Positions 8,889 to 15,777 of a stretch of DNA of 64,000 bases are shown piece by piece (positions within the stretch are counted from its first letter, which is position 1; each line of letters starts with the position of its first letter). The notes beneath the pieces were generated by a model. That model did not search any database. It saw nothing but the letters and a program-made list of their open reading frames with translations, and was not told where the DNA came from. Origin of the DNA: Streptomyces sp. NBC_00223 (lineage in GTDB: Bacteria; Actinomycetota; Actinomycetes; Streptomycetales; Streptomycetaceae); the NCBI RefSeq assembly GCF_036199905.1, contig NZ_CP108109.1, positions 930,001 to 994,000 of the forward strand, read 5' to 3'. A program made the translations under genes and the position numbers.

Positions 8889-9149
8889 TCAACTCCTGAG
8901 CGCCTGCGAGCGCTCAGTCGGCCCCTCGGGGCCAGGGTCCCGAGCCGGGATCTCGCTCCGGCAGTCCTTGCAGTCGACGGTGTGCGGCAGCGCCGTGAAC
9001 CGGATGCCGTAGGAGCCGTCAACGCGGTAGCTCCCGCAGACTGGACATGGCTGCGGTGGGAGGCGCTGCTGCTCCGGCACCGGGGCCCTGCGCCGCTTTC
9101 GGAGCGGAGTATGCCCGGGCGGACGTGGAATATCTGACGCCGCAAGCAC
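8889..9149 (-). CDS. putative small zinc-ribbon protein
   Basis: Up to 86 aa from GTG 9149; a shorter start near 9062 is possible and neither has a good ribosome site. The core CPVCGSYRVDGSYGIRFTAL, followed by PHTVDCKDC, gives two Cys-x2-Cys knuckles about 25 residues apart, a plausible zinc ribbon. The preceding 8654-8888 holds no complete gene, though one frame there (DLTQLVGELLLKSPAFAG) may be a remnant of a regulator. I am not certain this ORF is expressed. Confidence 0.4.
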   Translation of the reverse strand: MLAASDIPRPPGHTPLRKRRRAPVPEQQRLPPQPCPVCGSYRVDGSYGIRFTALPHTVDCKDCRSEIPARDPGPEGPTERSQALRS

Positions 9150-9271
9150 AGAAATACCAGCAGACCGACCGTAGCCTTTCGTGCCTTAGCGGCCAGTAAT
9201 CAGAGATCCGACATAAGCGCTGGTGGCATGCTATGGTTTCCCCAGTTGCAGTTGTGGTTCCCAAAGACTTC

Positions 9272-9314
9272 AAGTGCCTTCGCCGCTGTAAGCGGTGGAA
9301 GCACTTTTGTATTT
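9272..9314 (+). promoter_or_regulatory. hairpin with U-tract in the cold-shock gene leader (attenuator or terminator)
   Basis: Arms 9272-9287 and 9291-9306 can pair over 16 positions with one mismatch, two G-U pairs and a 3-base loop. Directly after comes ttttgtattt, a rare U-rich run in this genome. This is a textbook intrinsic terminator placed about 90 bases before the cold-shock start codon. It either ends an upstream transcript or forms a temperature-dependent switch in the leader. Confidence 0.65.
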
Positions 9315-9400
9315 CCGGTGCATTCCGGATGGGGCAACCTCGCGGCGACGCGGAGGCCGCACAGTGCGGGCTCCGGGCACTGCCCCGAAGGAGATATGAC

Positions 9401-9604
9401 ATGGCTACTGGCACCGTGAAGTGGTTCAACGCGGAAAAGGGTTTCGGCTTCATCGAGCAGGACGGTGGCGGCGCTGACGTGTTCGCTCACTACTCGAACA
9501 TCGCCGCTTCCGGCTTCCGCGAGCTGCAGGAAGGCCAGAAGGTTTCGTTCGACGTCACGCAGGGCCAGAAGGGCCCGCAGGCCGAGAACATCGTTCCCGC
9601 CTGA
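9401..9604 (+). CDS. CspA-family cold-shock protein
   Basis: 67 aa from ATG 9401, preceded by gaaggagat at 9387-9395. It is a complete cold-shock domain with RNP1 (KGFGFI) and RNP2 (VFAHYS), and binds single-stranded RNA/DNA as a chaperone. A short hairpin (cagtgc 9362-9367 with gcactg 9377-9382) ends five bases before the Shine-Dalgarno sequence, and a hairpin with a U-tract lies further upstream. Expression is therefore probably controlled through RNA structure. Downstream is an exceptionally strong terminator. It is the first gene of an RNA-remodelling neighbourhood. Confidence 0.95.
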   Translation: MATGTVKWFNAEKGFGFIEQDGGGADVFAHYSNIAASGFRELQEGQKVSFDVTQGQKGPQAENIVPA

Positions 9605-9615
9605 CGCTCACGCGT

Positions 9616-9665
9616 AGCAGTAGGCCGGGGCCCGCACCTTGGGGTGCGGGCCCCGGCCTACTGCT
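9616..9665 (+). terminator. very strong terminator after the first cold-shock gene
   Basis: A perfect 23-bp inverted repeat with a 4-base loop (arms 9616-9638 and 9643-9665) starts 11 bases after the stop. A short ttt follows at 9665-9667. Confidence 0.9.
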
Positions 9666-9899
9666 TTCCCCTGCGGCCCCCGGCCGCCGTGGCAGCCCGC
9701 GCGCCTTCCCGGCCGCCCGGAGGAGCGCCTCTGCCGCAGCGGGGAGCCCAGCCCCGGTCCGCCATCGGGCGTGTGAGTACCGCTGGTGTCCACGGGAACG
9801 ACCGGACAGCTCGTCGAGAGCCCCAGACGGCCCGCTTCGTACATTCACTTTCATCGGTTCGTTCCTGTGCTCCTTGTGCGGCTCCTCTGCCGCCGGGGA

Positions 9900-9924
9900 T
9901 TCCTCGACGCACCGCATCGAGGAA
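9900..9924 (+). promoter_or_regulatory. hairpin covering the helicase Shine-Dalgarno sequence
   Basis: ttcctcga (9900-9907) pairs perfectly with tcgaggaa (9917-9924). The right arm contains the gaggaa ribosome site of the GTG start at 9933. Folding would hide the site, suggesting translational control of the helicase. Confidence 0.5.
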
Positions 9925-9932
9925 GGTTCTCC

Positions 9933-11477
9933 GTGAACCGCACTGCTCGCTCCACCGACCGCTACTCCCGCACCCGCTCCCCGGGTTCCGGCTCCGGCTC
10001 CGGCTCCGGCCGTGGTGGATACCGCGGCCAGGCCCCGAGCCGTTCCGGCGGCCCGTCCCGCTCCGGCAGCTACGGCGGCCGGCGGCCCTCGGCCCCGCAG
10101 GGCGAGTTCGCCCTGCCGGTCTCCGTCACTCCGGCCCTGCCGCCGGTGGAGACCTTCGCCGAGCTCGACCTGCCCGCCGCTCTGCTGACGTCGCTGGCCA
10201 CGCAGGGAATGGCCGTGCCTTTCCCGATCCAGGCCGCCACACTGCCCAACTCCCTCGCGGGACGCGACGTGCTGGGCCGCGGCCGTACCGGCTCCGGCAA
10301 GACCCTCGCCTTCGGCCTGGCCCTGCTGGCCCGCACCGCGGGACAGCGCGCCGAGCCCCGGCAGCCGCTGGCCCTGGTGCTGGTTCCGACCCGCGAGCTG
10401 GCCCAGCAGGTCACCGACGCCCTCACCCCGTACGCCCGCGCCCTGCGGCTGCGGATGACCACGGTCGTCGGCGGCATGTCCATCGGCCGGCAGATCAGCG
10501 CGCTGCGCGACGGAGCGGAAGTCGTCGTGGCGACGCCCGGACGGCTCAAGGACCTCATCGACCGCGGCGCGTGCCACCTGCACCAGGTCGGCGTTACCGT
10601 CCTGGACGAAGCGGACCAGATGGCCGACATGGGCTTCATGCCGCAGGTCACCGCGCTGCTCGACCAGGTGCGCCCCGAGGGCCAGCGGATGCTGTTCTCC
10701 GCCACCCTGGACCGCAACATCGACCTGTTGGTGCGCCGCTACCTCAACGACCCGGTGGTCCACTCCGTCGACCCGTCCGCCGGCGCGGTCACCACCATGG
10801 AGCACCACGTTCTGCACGTGCAGAACACGGACAAGCACGCCACGACGACGGAGATCGCGGCCCGCGACGGGCGGGTGCTGATGTTCCTCGACACCAAGCA
10901 CGCCGTCGACAAGCTCACCGAACACCTGCTCAAGAGCGGTGTACGGGCGGCGGCGCTGCACGGCGGCAAGTCGCAGCCACAGCGCACGCGTACCCTCGCG
11001 CAGTTCAAGACCGGGCACGTCACGGTGCTGGTGGCCACCAACGTGGCCGCCCGCGGCATCCATGTCGACGACCTCGACCTGGTGGTCAACGTCGACCCGC
11101 CCGCCGACCACAAGGACTACCTGCACCGCGGCGGACGCACCGCCCGCGCCGGTGAGTCCGGCCGCGTCGTCACCCTGGTCCTGCCCAGCCAGCGCCGCGA
11201 GATGACCCGGCTGATGACCACCGCCGGCATCACCCCGCAGACCACCCAGATCCGGTCCGGGGAAGCCGAGCTGAACCGCATCACCGGAGCCCGCACGCCT
11301 TCCGGCGTGCCCGTCACCATCACCGAGCCGGTCACCGACCGCGCCAGGCGCAGCGTGTCCGCCGCCTCCGCGCGCGGCAGGCGCAGCCGCCCCGCCGCGG
11401 CCCGGCGCTCCACCCGTCCGACCACGGCCTCGACGGGAACCCCGGGCCGCCGGACCGCCCTCAGCCCGGCGGCCTGA
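9933..11477 (+). CDS. DEAD-box ATP-dependent RNA helicase
   Basis: 514 aa from GTG 9933 (gaggaagg 8 bases before); upstream in-frame codons give no sensible protein. The N-terminal 60 residues are Gly/Ser/Arg-rich and disordered. The helicase core shows motif I (GRTGSGKT, about residue 120), Ia (PTRELA), II (DEAD, about 224), III (SAT), the C-terminal HGG, ARGIHVDD and motif VI (HRGGRTARAG, about 398). A basic Arg/Ser/Ala tail follows, likely for RNA binding. Length and layout fit cold-induced RhlE/CsdA-like helicases that unwind mRNA or rRNA structures. Its position between two cold-shock proteins supports that role. Confidence 0.95.
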   Translation: MNRTARSTDRYSRTRSPGSGSGSGSGRGGYRGQAPSRSGGPSRSGSYGGRRPSAPQGEFALPVSVTPALPPVETFAELDLPAALLTSLATQGMAVPFPIQAATLPNSLAGRDVLGRGRTGSGKTLAFGLALLARTAGQRAEPRQPLALVLVPTRELAQQVTDALTPYARALRLRMTTVVGGMSIGRQISALRDGAEVVVATPGRLKDLIDRGACHLHQVGVTVLDEADQMADMGFMPQVTALLDQVRPEGQRMLFSATLDRNIDLLVRRYLNDPVVHSVDPSAGAVTTMEHHVLHVQNTDKHATTTEIAARDGRVLMFLDTKHAVDKLTEHLLKSGVRAAALHGGKSQPQRTRTLAQFKTGHVTVLVATNVAARGIHVDDLDLVVNVDPPADHKDYLHRGGRTARAGESGRVVTLVLPSQRREMTRLMTTAGITPQTTQIRSGEAELNRITGARTPSGVPVTITEPVTDRARRSVSAASARGRRSRPAAARRSTRPTTASTGTPGRRTALSPAA

Positions 11478-11547
11478 ACGCCGCCGGACCGCACTCACCA
11501 GTGCGAACCGGCTCCTGTCCCCATCCCCCTCATCTCCGCGAGGTCCC

Positions 11548-11856
11548 ATGCGCTGCATCATCGCCCGCTTCCCCTTCGACCTCACCAAGAGCGGCGTGCA
11601 AGCGTCCATGAAGGGCATCAAACCCGAAGTCGTCACGGGCGAGTACGTGATCATCGGCCGACGCCACTACCCCGTGAAGCAGGTGGGAGAAGTGATCACC
11701 CGCCAGGACCGCCGGGACTTCAGCGCCGCCGAGATGACCCGCGCCCTCATCAGCCTCGGCTACACCTGCCGCAACACCGCCACCCACGTCCCCGCCACCG
11801 CCTCCAGCCCACTCCGGACAGCCCAGTCACTGCTCGGCATCCCCGTGACAGCCTGA
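11548..11856 (+). CDS. conserved small protein next to the helicase, 102 aa
   Basis: ATG 11548, 71 bases after the helicase stop, with cgagg at 11537-11541 as a weak ribosome site. The sequence MRCIIARFPFDLTKSGVQAS, then EVVTGEYVIIGRRHYPVKQV and FSAAEMTRALISLGYTCR, is soluble, slightly basic and without membrane segments. It looks like a compact alpha/beta protein. I recall similar small proteins beside helicase and cold-shock genes in actinomycetes, but no function is known to me. The hairpin at 11891-11921 ends the unit. Confidence 0.7.
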   Translation: MRCIIARFPFDLTKSGVQASMKGIKPEVVTGEYVIIGRRHYPVKQVGEVITRQDRRDFSAAEMTRALISLGYTCRNTATHVPATASSPLRTAQSLLGIPVTA

Positions 11857-11890
11857 CCCACGAGGAGAACCCGCTCTCGCGGCACACCGG

Positions 11891-11921
11891 CGGGCGCCTG
11901 GCTCCGAGCAGCAGGCGCCCG
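11891..11921 (+). terminator. hairpin terminator
   Basis: Perfect 10-bp inverted repeat cgggcgcctg / caggcgcccg with an 11-base loop, 34 bases after the stop of the 102-aa ORF. Confidence 0.7.
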
Positions 11922-12142
11922 ATCCCACCTCGTCCCAAGCGCGGAGATCACTCCTCGGCCTGCACCAACGCGGCCAACGGCCGTGCCGGGCTTCCGATTC
12001 GAGCGGTCGCCGAACGTTGCATGTCGCAGGCGAACGCTCAGCCCTATGCCCCACCAGCCGTCGGCGGGGGCATAAGAAATTGCCGCATAGATGCGGAGTT
12101 CACGAATCTGTTGCCGCACGCCGAGCGAGCAGGAGGTACAGA

Positions 12143-12346
12143 ATGGCCACAGGTACTGTGAAATGGTTCAATTCAGCTAAAGGATTTGGGTTCATCGAGC
12201 AGTCGGGCGACGGTGAAGACGTCTTTGCGCACTACTCCAATCTCGTCAACGACGCTCTTCCTGGGCTGACCGAAGGCCAGAAGGTCCACTTCGACATCGG
12301 GCGGAACCCAAGGGGTCTGTACGCAGAAAACATCGTCTGCGACTGA
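12143..12346 (+). CDS. second CspA-family cold-shock protein
   Basis: 67 aa from ATG 12143, with an excellent ribosome site aggaggt at 12131-12137. It contains RNP1 (KGFGFI) and RNP2 (VFAHYS) but diverges from the first copy in the C-terminal half (GLTEGQKVHFDIGRNPRGLY). Its codon use is less GC-biased than its neighbours (for example aattcagctaaaggattt), which may reflect mRNA folding constraints or separate ancestry. The leader contains a small hairpin (ccgcat / atgcgg, about 12083-12096). It probably acts as an RNA chaperone under cold or stress. Confidence 0.95.
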   Translation: MATGTVKWFNSAKGFGFIEQSGDGEDVFAHYSNLVNDALPGLTEGQKVHFDIGRNPRGLYAENIVCD

Positions 12347-12519
12347 TGCCGAGCCACTCCCAGCCCGTCTCAGTCGGCTCGCTGTCCGGCGGCCCCGCAG
12401 CGTAGACACGGCGGTCTTCCCGGTCCAGACCCCTCCGCGATCCGACGGTCGCGGCCGGGAGGCACCGGCTGGTTCGGCGAAGCGCGCGTCCGTAGGCGCC
12501 CGTGCGACTCACACACACC

Positions 12520-12670
12520 ACGAGGAGCTCCTACGCCTCGCCGAGGACCGCGCCCCCGACATCAACCCGCACGTCCGCCTGACGTCGCCGATGTCGAACG
12601 GTTGTGGATCGTGGACGGGACCTTGATCCCGGTCCGCGACCGCACTGTCGCCGCGTCCTCCCGCCACTCC
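12520..12670 (+). pseudogene. IS5-family transposase remnant
   Basis: Translation VERLWIVDGTLIPVRDRTVA plus ASSR matches the first catalytic-Asp region of IS5-type transposases (VDGTLxPxRDR.VA.SS). A preceding stretch in a neighbouring frame (HEELLRLAEDRAPDI) probably belongs to the same gene after a frameshift. The rest of the element is missing. The flanking 12347-12519 and 12671-12791 hold nothing I can identify. Confidence 0.6.
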
Positions 12671-12791
12671 CCCACGACACCATCCCGCGCCTGATCCGAC
12701 CCACCTGATGGTCACTGGACCGCAACACAGCCTGCCCCCATGCTCCCAGGGGCCGCGAGCCGCAGACACGCCCTCGCGTCAGGGACACCGG

Positions 12792-13124
12792 TCAGATGTC
12801 GGCCCGGTCGCCGAGTTGGGAACGGCGTAGTTGTTCGTTGATGCGCTGGGCTTCTTCGAGCTGGTCTTCGAGGATCACGATGCGGCAGGCCGCCTCCACC
12901 GGGGTCCCCTGGTCGACGAGTTCCCGGGCGCGGGCCGCGATGCGCAACTGGTAGCGGGAGTAGCGCCGGTGGCCGCCCGCGGAGCGCAGCGGGGTGATCA
13001 GGCGGGCTTCGCCGATCGCGCGGAGGAAGCCCTGAGTGGTGCCGAGTATCTCGGCGGCCCGGCCCATGGTGTAGGCGGGGTAGTCGTCGTCATCGAGTCG
13101 GCCGAACGAGTCGTCTGCTGTCAT
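12792..13124 (-). CDS. MerR-family helix-turn-helix regulator
   Basis: 110 aa from ATG 13124 with agagagg just upstream; the frame extends to 13166 but that start lacks support. Residues about 18-58 are a MerR-type winged HTH (YTMGRAAEILGTTQGFLRAI, then the GGHRRYS wing). A helical dimerisation region ending in ILEDQLEEAQRINEQLRR follows. There are no metal-binding Cys residues, so it is not a classical metal sensor. It stands convergent to the cold-shock/helicase genes. A strong hairpin lies 27 bases upstream of its start. Confidence 0.88.
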   Translation of the reverse strand: MTADDSFGRLDDDDYPAYTMGRAAEILGTTQGFLRAIGEARLITPLRSAGGHRRYSRYQLRIAARARELVDQGTPVEAACRIVILEDQLEEAQRINEQLRRSQLGDRADI

Positions 13125-13150
13125 CTCGCCTCTCTGTGGAACACGCTGGA

Positions 13151-13181
13151 GGGGCCCCGGCGCCATGTGCGCCGGGGCCCC
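13151..13181. promoter_or_regulatory. 12-bp perfect hairpin in the merR leader
   Basis: Arms ggggccccggcg (13151-13162) and cgccggggcccc (13170-13181) pair perfectly around a 7-base loop. On the minus strand this sits just upstream of the MerR ribosome site, so it may be a leader attenuator or the end of another minus-strand transcript. Confidence 0.6.
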
Positions 13182-14089
13182 GAAGGAACTGCTACACCAT
13201 CTGCCGACCCTGCTACTGCGTCGGCCTACTGTGTCCGCACCGCCACCAGGAGGTGAGCGGCAGGTGCGGGGATCGCGGTTGCTTGACCGGAGACCACCTC
13301 ACTATCGATGTCCTGCGGTACCCGGACTCAACACTCCGCCCGGGCGATCCCGATGGCGCTCAACTCCTCCGTTCTTCCCTCTGGATCAACTGCCTGCCAA
13401 ACGTGAACTGCACACTTCTTGTACTACCGGTGATACGCATACTGCGTGGCCTTTACGAGCACCACTCTTCGACAGCCAGCCCCGTCGCCCGTCCTGCGTT
13501 TTCTCTGGCTTGGAACCCCACTGCCGAACCTCCCGGTGCGCGCGCCCGCAGCCGACGCCTTCACCGAGGTACTGCTCACTGACTTCACTGCTGGTTACTG
13601 CACACTGCACTTACCGGTACTGCTCACGGCGGCCCCTGATCACTGCGGGCCACCCGGTCCGGTCGTCAGTCCCATCGCCCGTCTGGCAACATCCCTGGCT
13701 TCGGAACTCCACCACCGCACCGACCTGCACCTTGTGCGTACTGCTTCCCGGCAGTTCGTCTCTGCCGGGCCCGCTGTCTTTCTGGCTACAAGAGAAACCA
13801 TACCCACGCCACCATCCAATGTCTACTCCGGCCATCACAGATTTTCCGTCGCCGGGGGCAGAGGTAACCTGCTCCAAAACCCGAGGAAGGCGCCCTCCCC
13901 CAAGCGATCACCGTTCCCCTTCGGGGGCAGACGGCCGCCAGCAGGACCGGTGGGATCTGCGTCGGAACGACGTTCGCATCGGGAGGGTTGCGATGGGCTA
14001 CGGCCATATCAGCAGGAAGCGGCCCGCGATCCCGGCGTACGCGGCTGGGTGCACGCGATGAGCGTGGTGCTGCTGGAGAGCGAGGACGC
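13182..14089. other. long pyrimidine-rich region without genes
   Basis: About 900 bases carry unusually low G on the plus strand, many tactg/cactg tetramers and no frame with plausible coding bias on either strand. The open frames are rich in Ser, Thr, Pro and Arg. Two similar segments about 190 bases apart are listed separately. The right end (13990-14110) includes a short frame (MSVVLLESEDATWFRDDLTG) that may be debris. The function is unknown; a long untranslated leader or a decayed repeat array are both possible. Confidence 0.4.
13477..13735. repeat. imperfect direct repeats about 190 bp apart
   Basis: The segments starting at 13477 (cagccccgtcgcccgtc) and 13667 (cagtcccatcgcccgtct) each continue into ctggcttggaac / ctggcttcggaac-like sequence about 30 bases later. 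Between and after them lie repeated tactgctcac/cactgc words. This suggests an old duplication. Confidence 0.4.
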
Positions 14090-14580
14090 GACGTGGTTCC
14101 GCGACGACCTCACCGGTGCCCACCTGCGGCAGGGGTACGGTGCGCGATCAGCCTGCCCCACCCGGTTGCGGGCAAGCGGCGGTCCGGCAGCGCCACAGCG
14201 ACCGCTTCCTCCGGACGCAGGCCCGCGTAGTACATCCCCGCGAACAGACCCACCAGCCGGCGCCCCCGCGCCCGCCGGTACCCCCCCGACATAGGAGACG
14301 GCCGCCAGCAGATCCCGTGCCTGGTTCGGGTTGGCCACCACCCGCGGATCCACCCCCCACCGCCGGCTCGGGCACCCTCCAGCGGACCTTCGCCAGCGGG
14401 TGGCTGCCCAGCTCACCACGCCCCATCGCGTAGTGCAGGGCATGGACCAGCACCTTGCGCTTGCGGCGCATCGTCTCCACCGCAGCCTGACCGCCGTCGA
14501 TCCGTCGGCGCGACCAGCCGCGACACCAGCCCCGACACCCCGAAGGCCCACACCCCAGCCGTGTCGGACTCCAGCGCCGA
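14090..14580 (-). pseudogene. tyrosine integrase remnant, several frameshifts
   Basis: Three minus-strand frames together rebuild the central part of an actinomycete integrase. The order is GQAAVETMRRKRKVLVHALH plus GELGSHPL (core-binding region), DPRVVANPNQARDLLAAVSY (start of the catalytic domain) and RLVGLFAGMYYAGLRPEEAV (the region of the catalytic Arg). The C-terminal HxxR and Tyr boxes are missing. At least two frameshifts separate the parts, so it is inactive. Confidence 0.7.
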
Positions 14581-14914
14581 CGGCCCCGGGTCCGCCGTGG
14601 ACACAGGCCTTCACCTGCCCGCGAAGGCAACGGTCCTCGTTCCTGAGACCACCGGTACGGCCGATGCCGATCTTCCCAACTTCACAGCGCTGACGAACGT
14701 ATACACCATTCACACGGCGTGCACAGGGAAGGGCAAAACGACGATCATCGACCGGAATGATCCGGACAGCTCTCCCATTCGGATCAACTGCAACCGCCCC
14801 ATCGTCGTCGGAAGCGTCTACATCGATACCGCACTCCAGTCTCTCGCTGTCCGTATTCGGGGCGGCAGTGCTGCCTGGAAAGTCGCAGTCGTATCCGGGG
14901 CGCACGATTTGTGA
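14581..14914 (+). pseudogene. C-terminal part of a lipoprotein-like protein, N-terminus lost
   Basis: The frame (open from 14561) ends at 14914. From about 14630 it reads like a compact domain: VYTIHTACTGKGKTTIIDRN, then INCNRPIVVGSVYIDTALQS and GGSAAWKVAVVSG. This resembles the periplasmic C-terminal domain of small actinomycete lipoproteins, with a paired Cys. No signal peptide or lipobox is present upstream; the sequence there is the integrase remnant on the other strand. The gene was probably cut by that element. An intact short protein is a less likely alternative. Confidence 0.45.
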
Positions 14915-15224
14915 CCCGCGGTGTCTGTTGGGCTCGGCCTCGGCGCCTGACGCTGTTGGGAATTCGCCCGAGTAGACCGTACGGGTCGGGGAGGCGGCGT
15001 GGTCCGGACCGACCGTGCGGGCCGAACCGGCGGCGCAGGCCGAGCGGGCCGGACGGGCCGGACGGGCCGGACGCGTGGGCGGTCCCGACCGACCGCCACC
15101 GCCCCGACGGCGAACGGCGGCAGGAGGTCGACCGCCGGGGCGGCTCGCCGTCCCGGCGGCGGCCGGACGGGCCGCCGCAACGCGCGCCCGCTGACCCCGC
15201 GCACAGCGCCTGTGTGCCGGCCGC
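14915..15224. other. intergenic region downstream of antA
   Basis: I see no gene. The region is extremely GC-rich and includes a short tandem repeat (15045-15071). It forms the left boundary of the antimycin cluster and probably holds the end of the antBA transcript. Confidence 0.4.
15045..15071. repeat. three tandem copies of cgggccgga
   Basis: Three perfect head-to-tail 9-base units in the spacer after antA. Confidence 0.8.
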
Positions 15225-15746
15225 TCAGGCCGCGCGCGGCTGCCACGCCTCCTGGAAGCGGCGCCGGGCGCGGAAGAGACGGGACCGGACCGTGCCGACG
15301 GGAAGCGAGAGGGTCGTCGCTATCTCGTCCTCGTTGAGTCCGTAGAACCGCAGCGCCAGGATCTGGCGGTGGGCCTCGGACAGGCGGTCCAGGACGTCGT
15401 TGATGTGCACGGCGTCCACGGAGCCGGTCTGCTGTCCCGGCTCCACCGGGGAGCAGGCGACCTCCGTCCGCAGCCGCTTGACGGTACGGACGGCCTCCCG
15501 GGTGGTGACGGAGCGCACCCAGCCGTAGAACGCGGCCGGTTCGCGCAGGGTGCCGAGGCCCCGGTAGATCGCCAGGAGGGCCTCCTGGACGGCGTCGGAG
15601 CGGTTGTCGCGGGCTATCGGGACGCACATGCGGGTGACGTAGGGGGTGATCTCGGCGAGCAGGTCGTTCATCGCCCGCGCGTCTCCGGCCTGGGCCCGGG
15701 ACAGCAGCACGGCGACGGGGGTGAGGGATTCGGTCTCGGAGTTCAT
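15225..15746 (-). CDS. antA: ECF-family sigma factor AntA
   Basis: 173 aa from ATG 15746. Region 2 covers about residues 25-90 (DAVQEALLAIYRGLGTLREP...FYGWVRSV). Region 4 covers about 110-165 (RLSEAHRQILALRFYGLNED with an HTH ending TVRSRLFRARRRF). No anti-sigma gene is adjacent. The protein ends in Arg-Ala-Ala; the published orphan sigma factor AntA of Streptomyces ends in Ala-Ala and is degraded by ClpXP through it. In known clusters it drives antGF and the antH operon, which make the 3-formamidosalicylate starter. It lies 31 bases downstream of antB on the same strand, probably as operon antBA. Confidence 0.93.
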   Translation of the reverse strand: MNSETESLTPVAVLLSRAQAGDARAMNDLLAEITPYVTRMCVPIARDNRSDAVQEALLAIYRGLGTLREPAAFYGWVRSVTTREAVRTVKRLRTEVACSPVEPGQQTGSVDAVHINDVLDRLSEAHRQILALRFYGLNEDEIATTLSLPVGTVRSRLFRARRRFQEAWQPRAA

Positions 15747-15777
15747 CTCGGAGGGGTGCTCCTCGGGCGACGCGGTG

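Noticed and set aside
9555..11654. A 699-codon minus-strand frame opposite the helicase
   Set aside because: The plus strand encodes all DEAD-box motifs; the opposite frame is Gly/Arg-rich without motifs and spans a strong terminator.
13446..14294. Plus-strand ORF across the pyrimidine-rich region
   Set aside because: It has no ribosome site, wrong codon bias and runs into the antisense of an integrase remnant.
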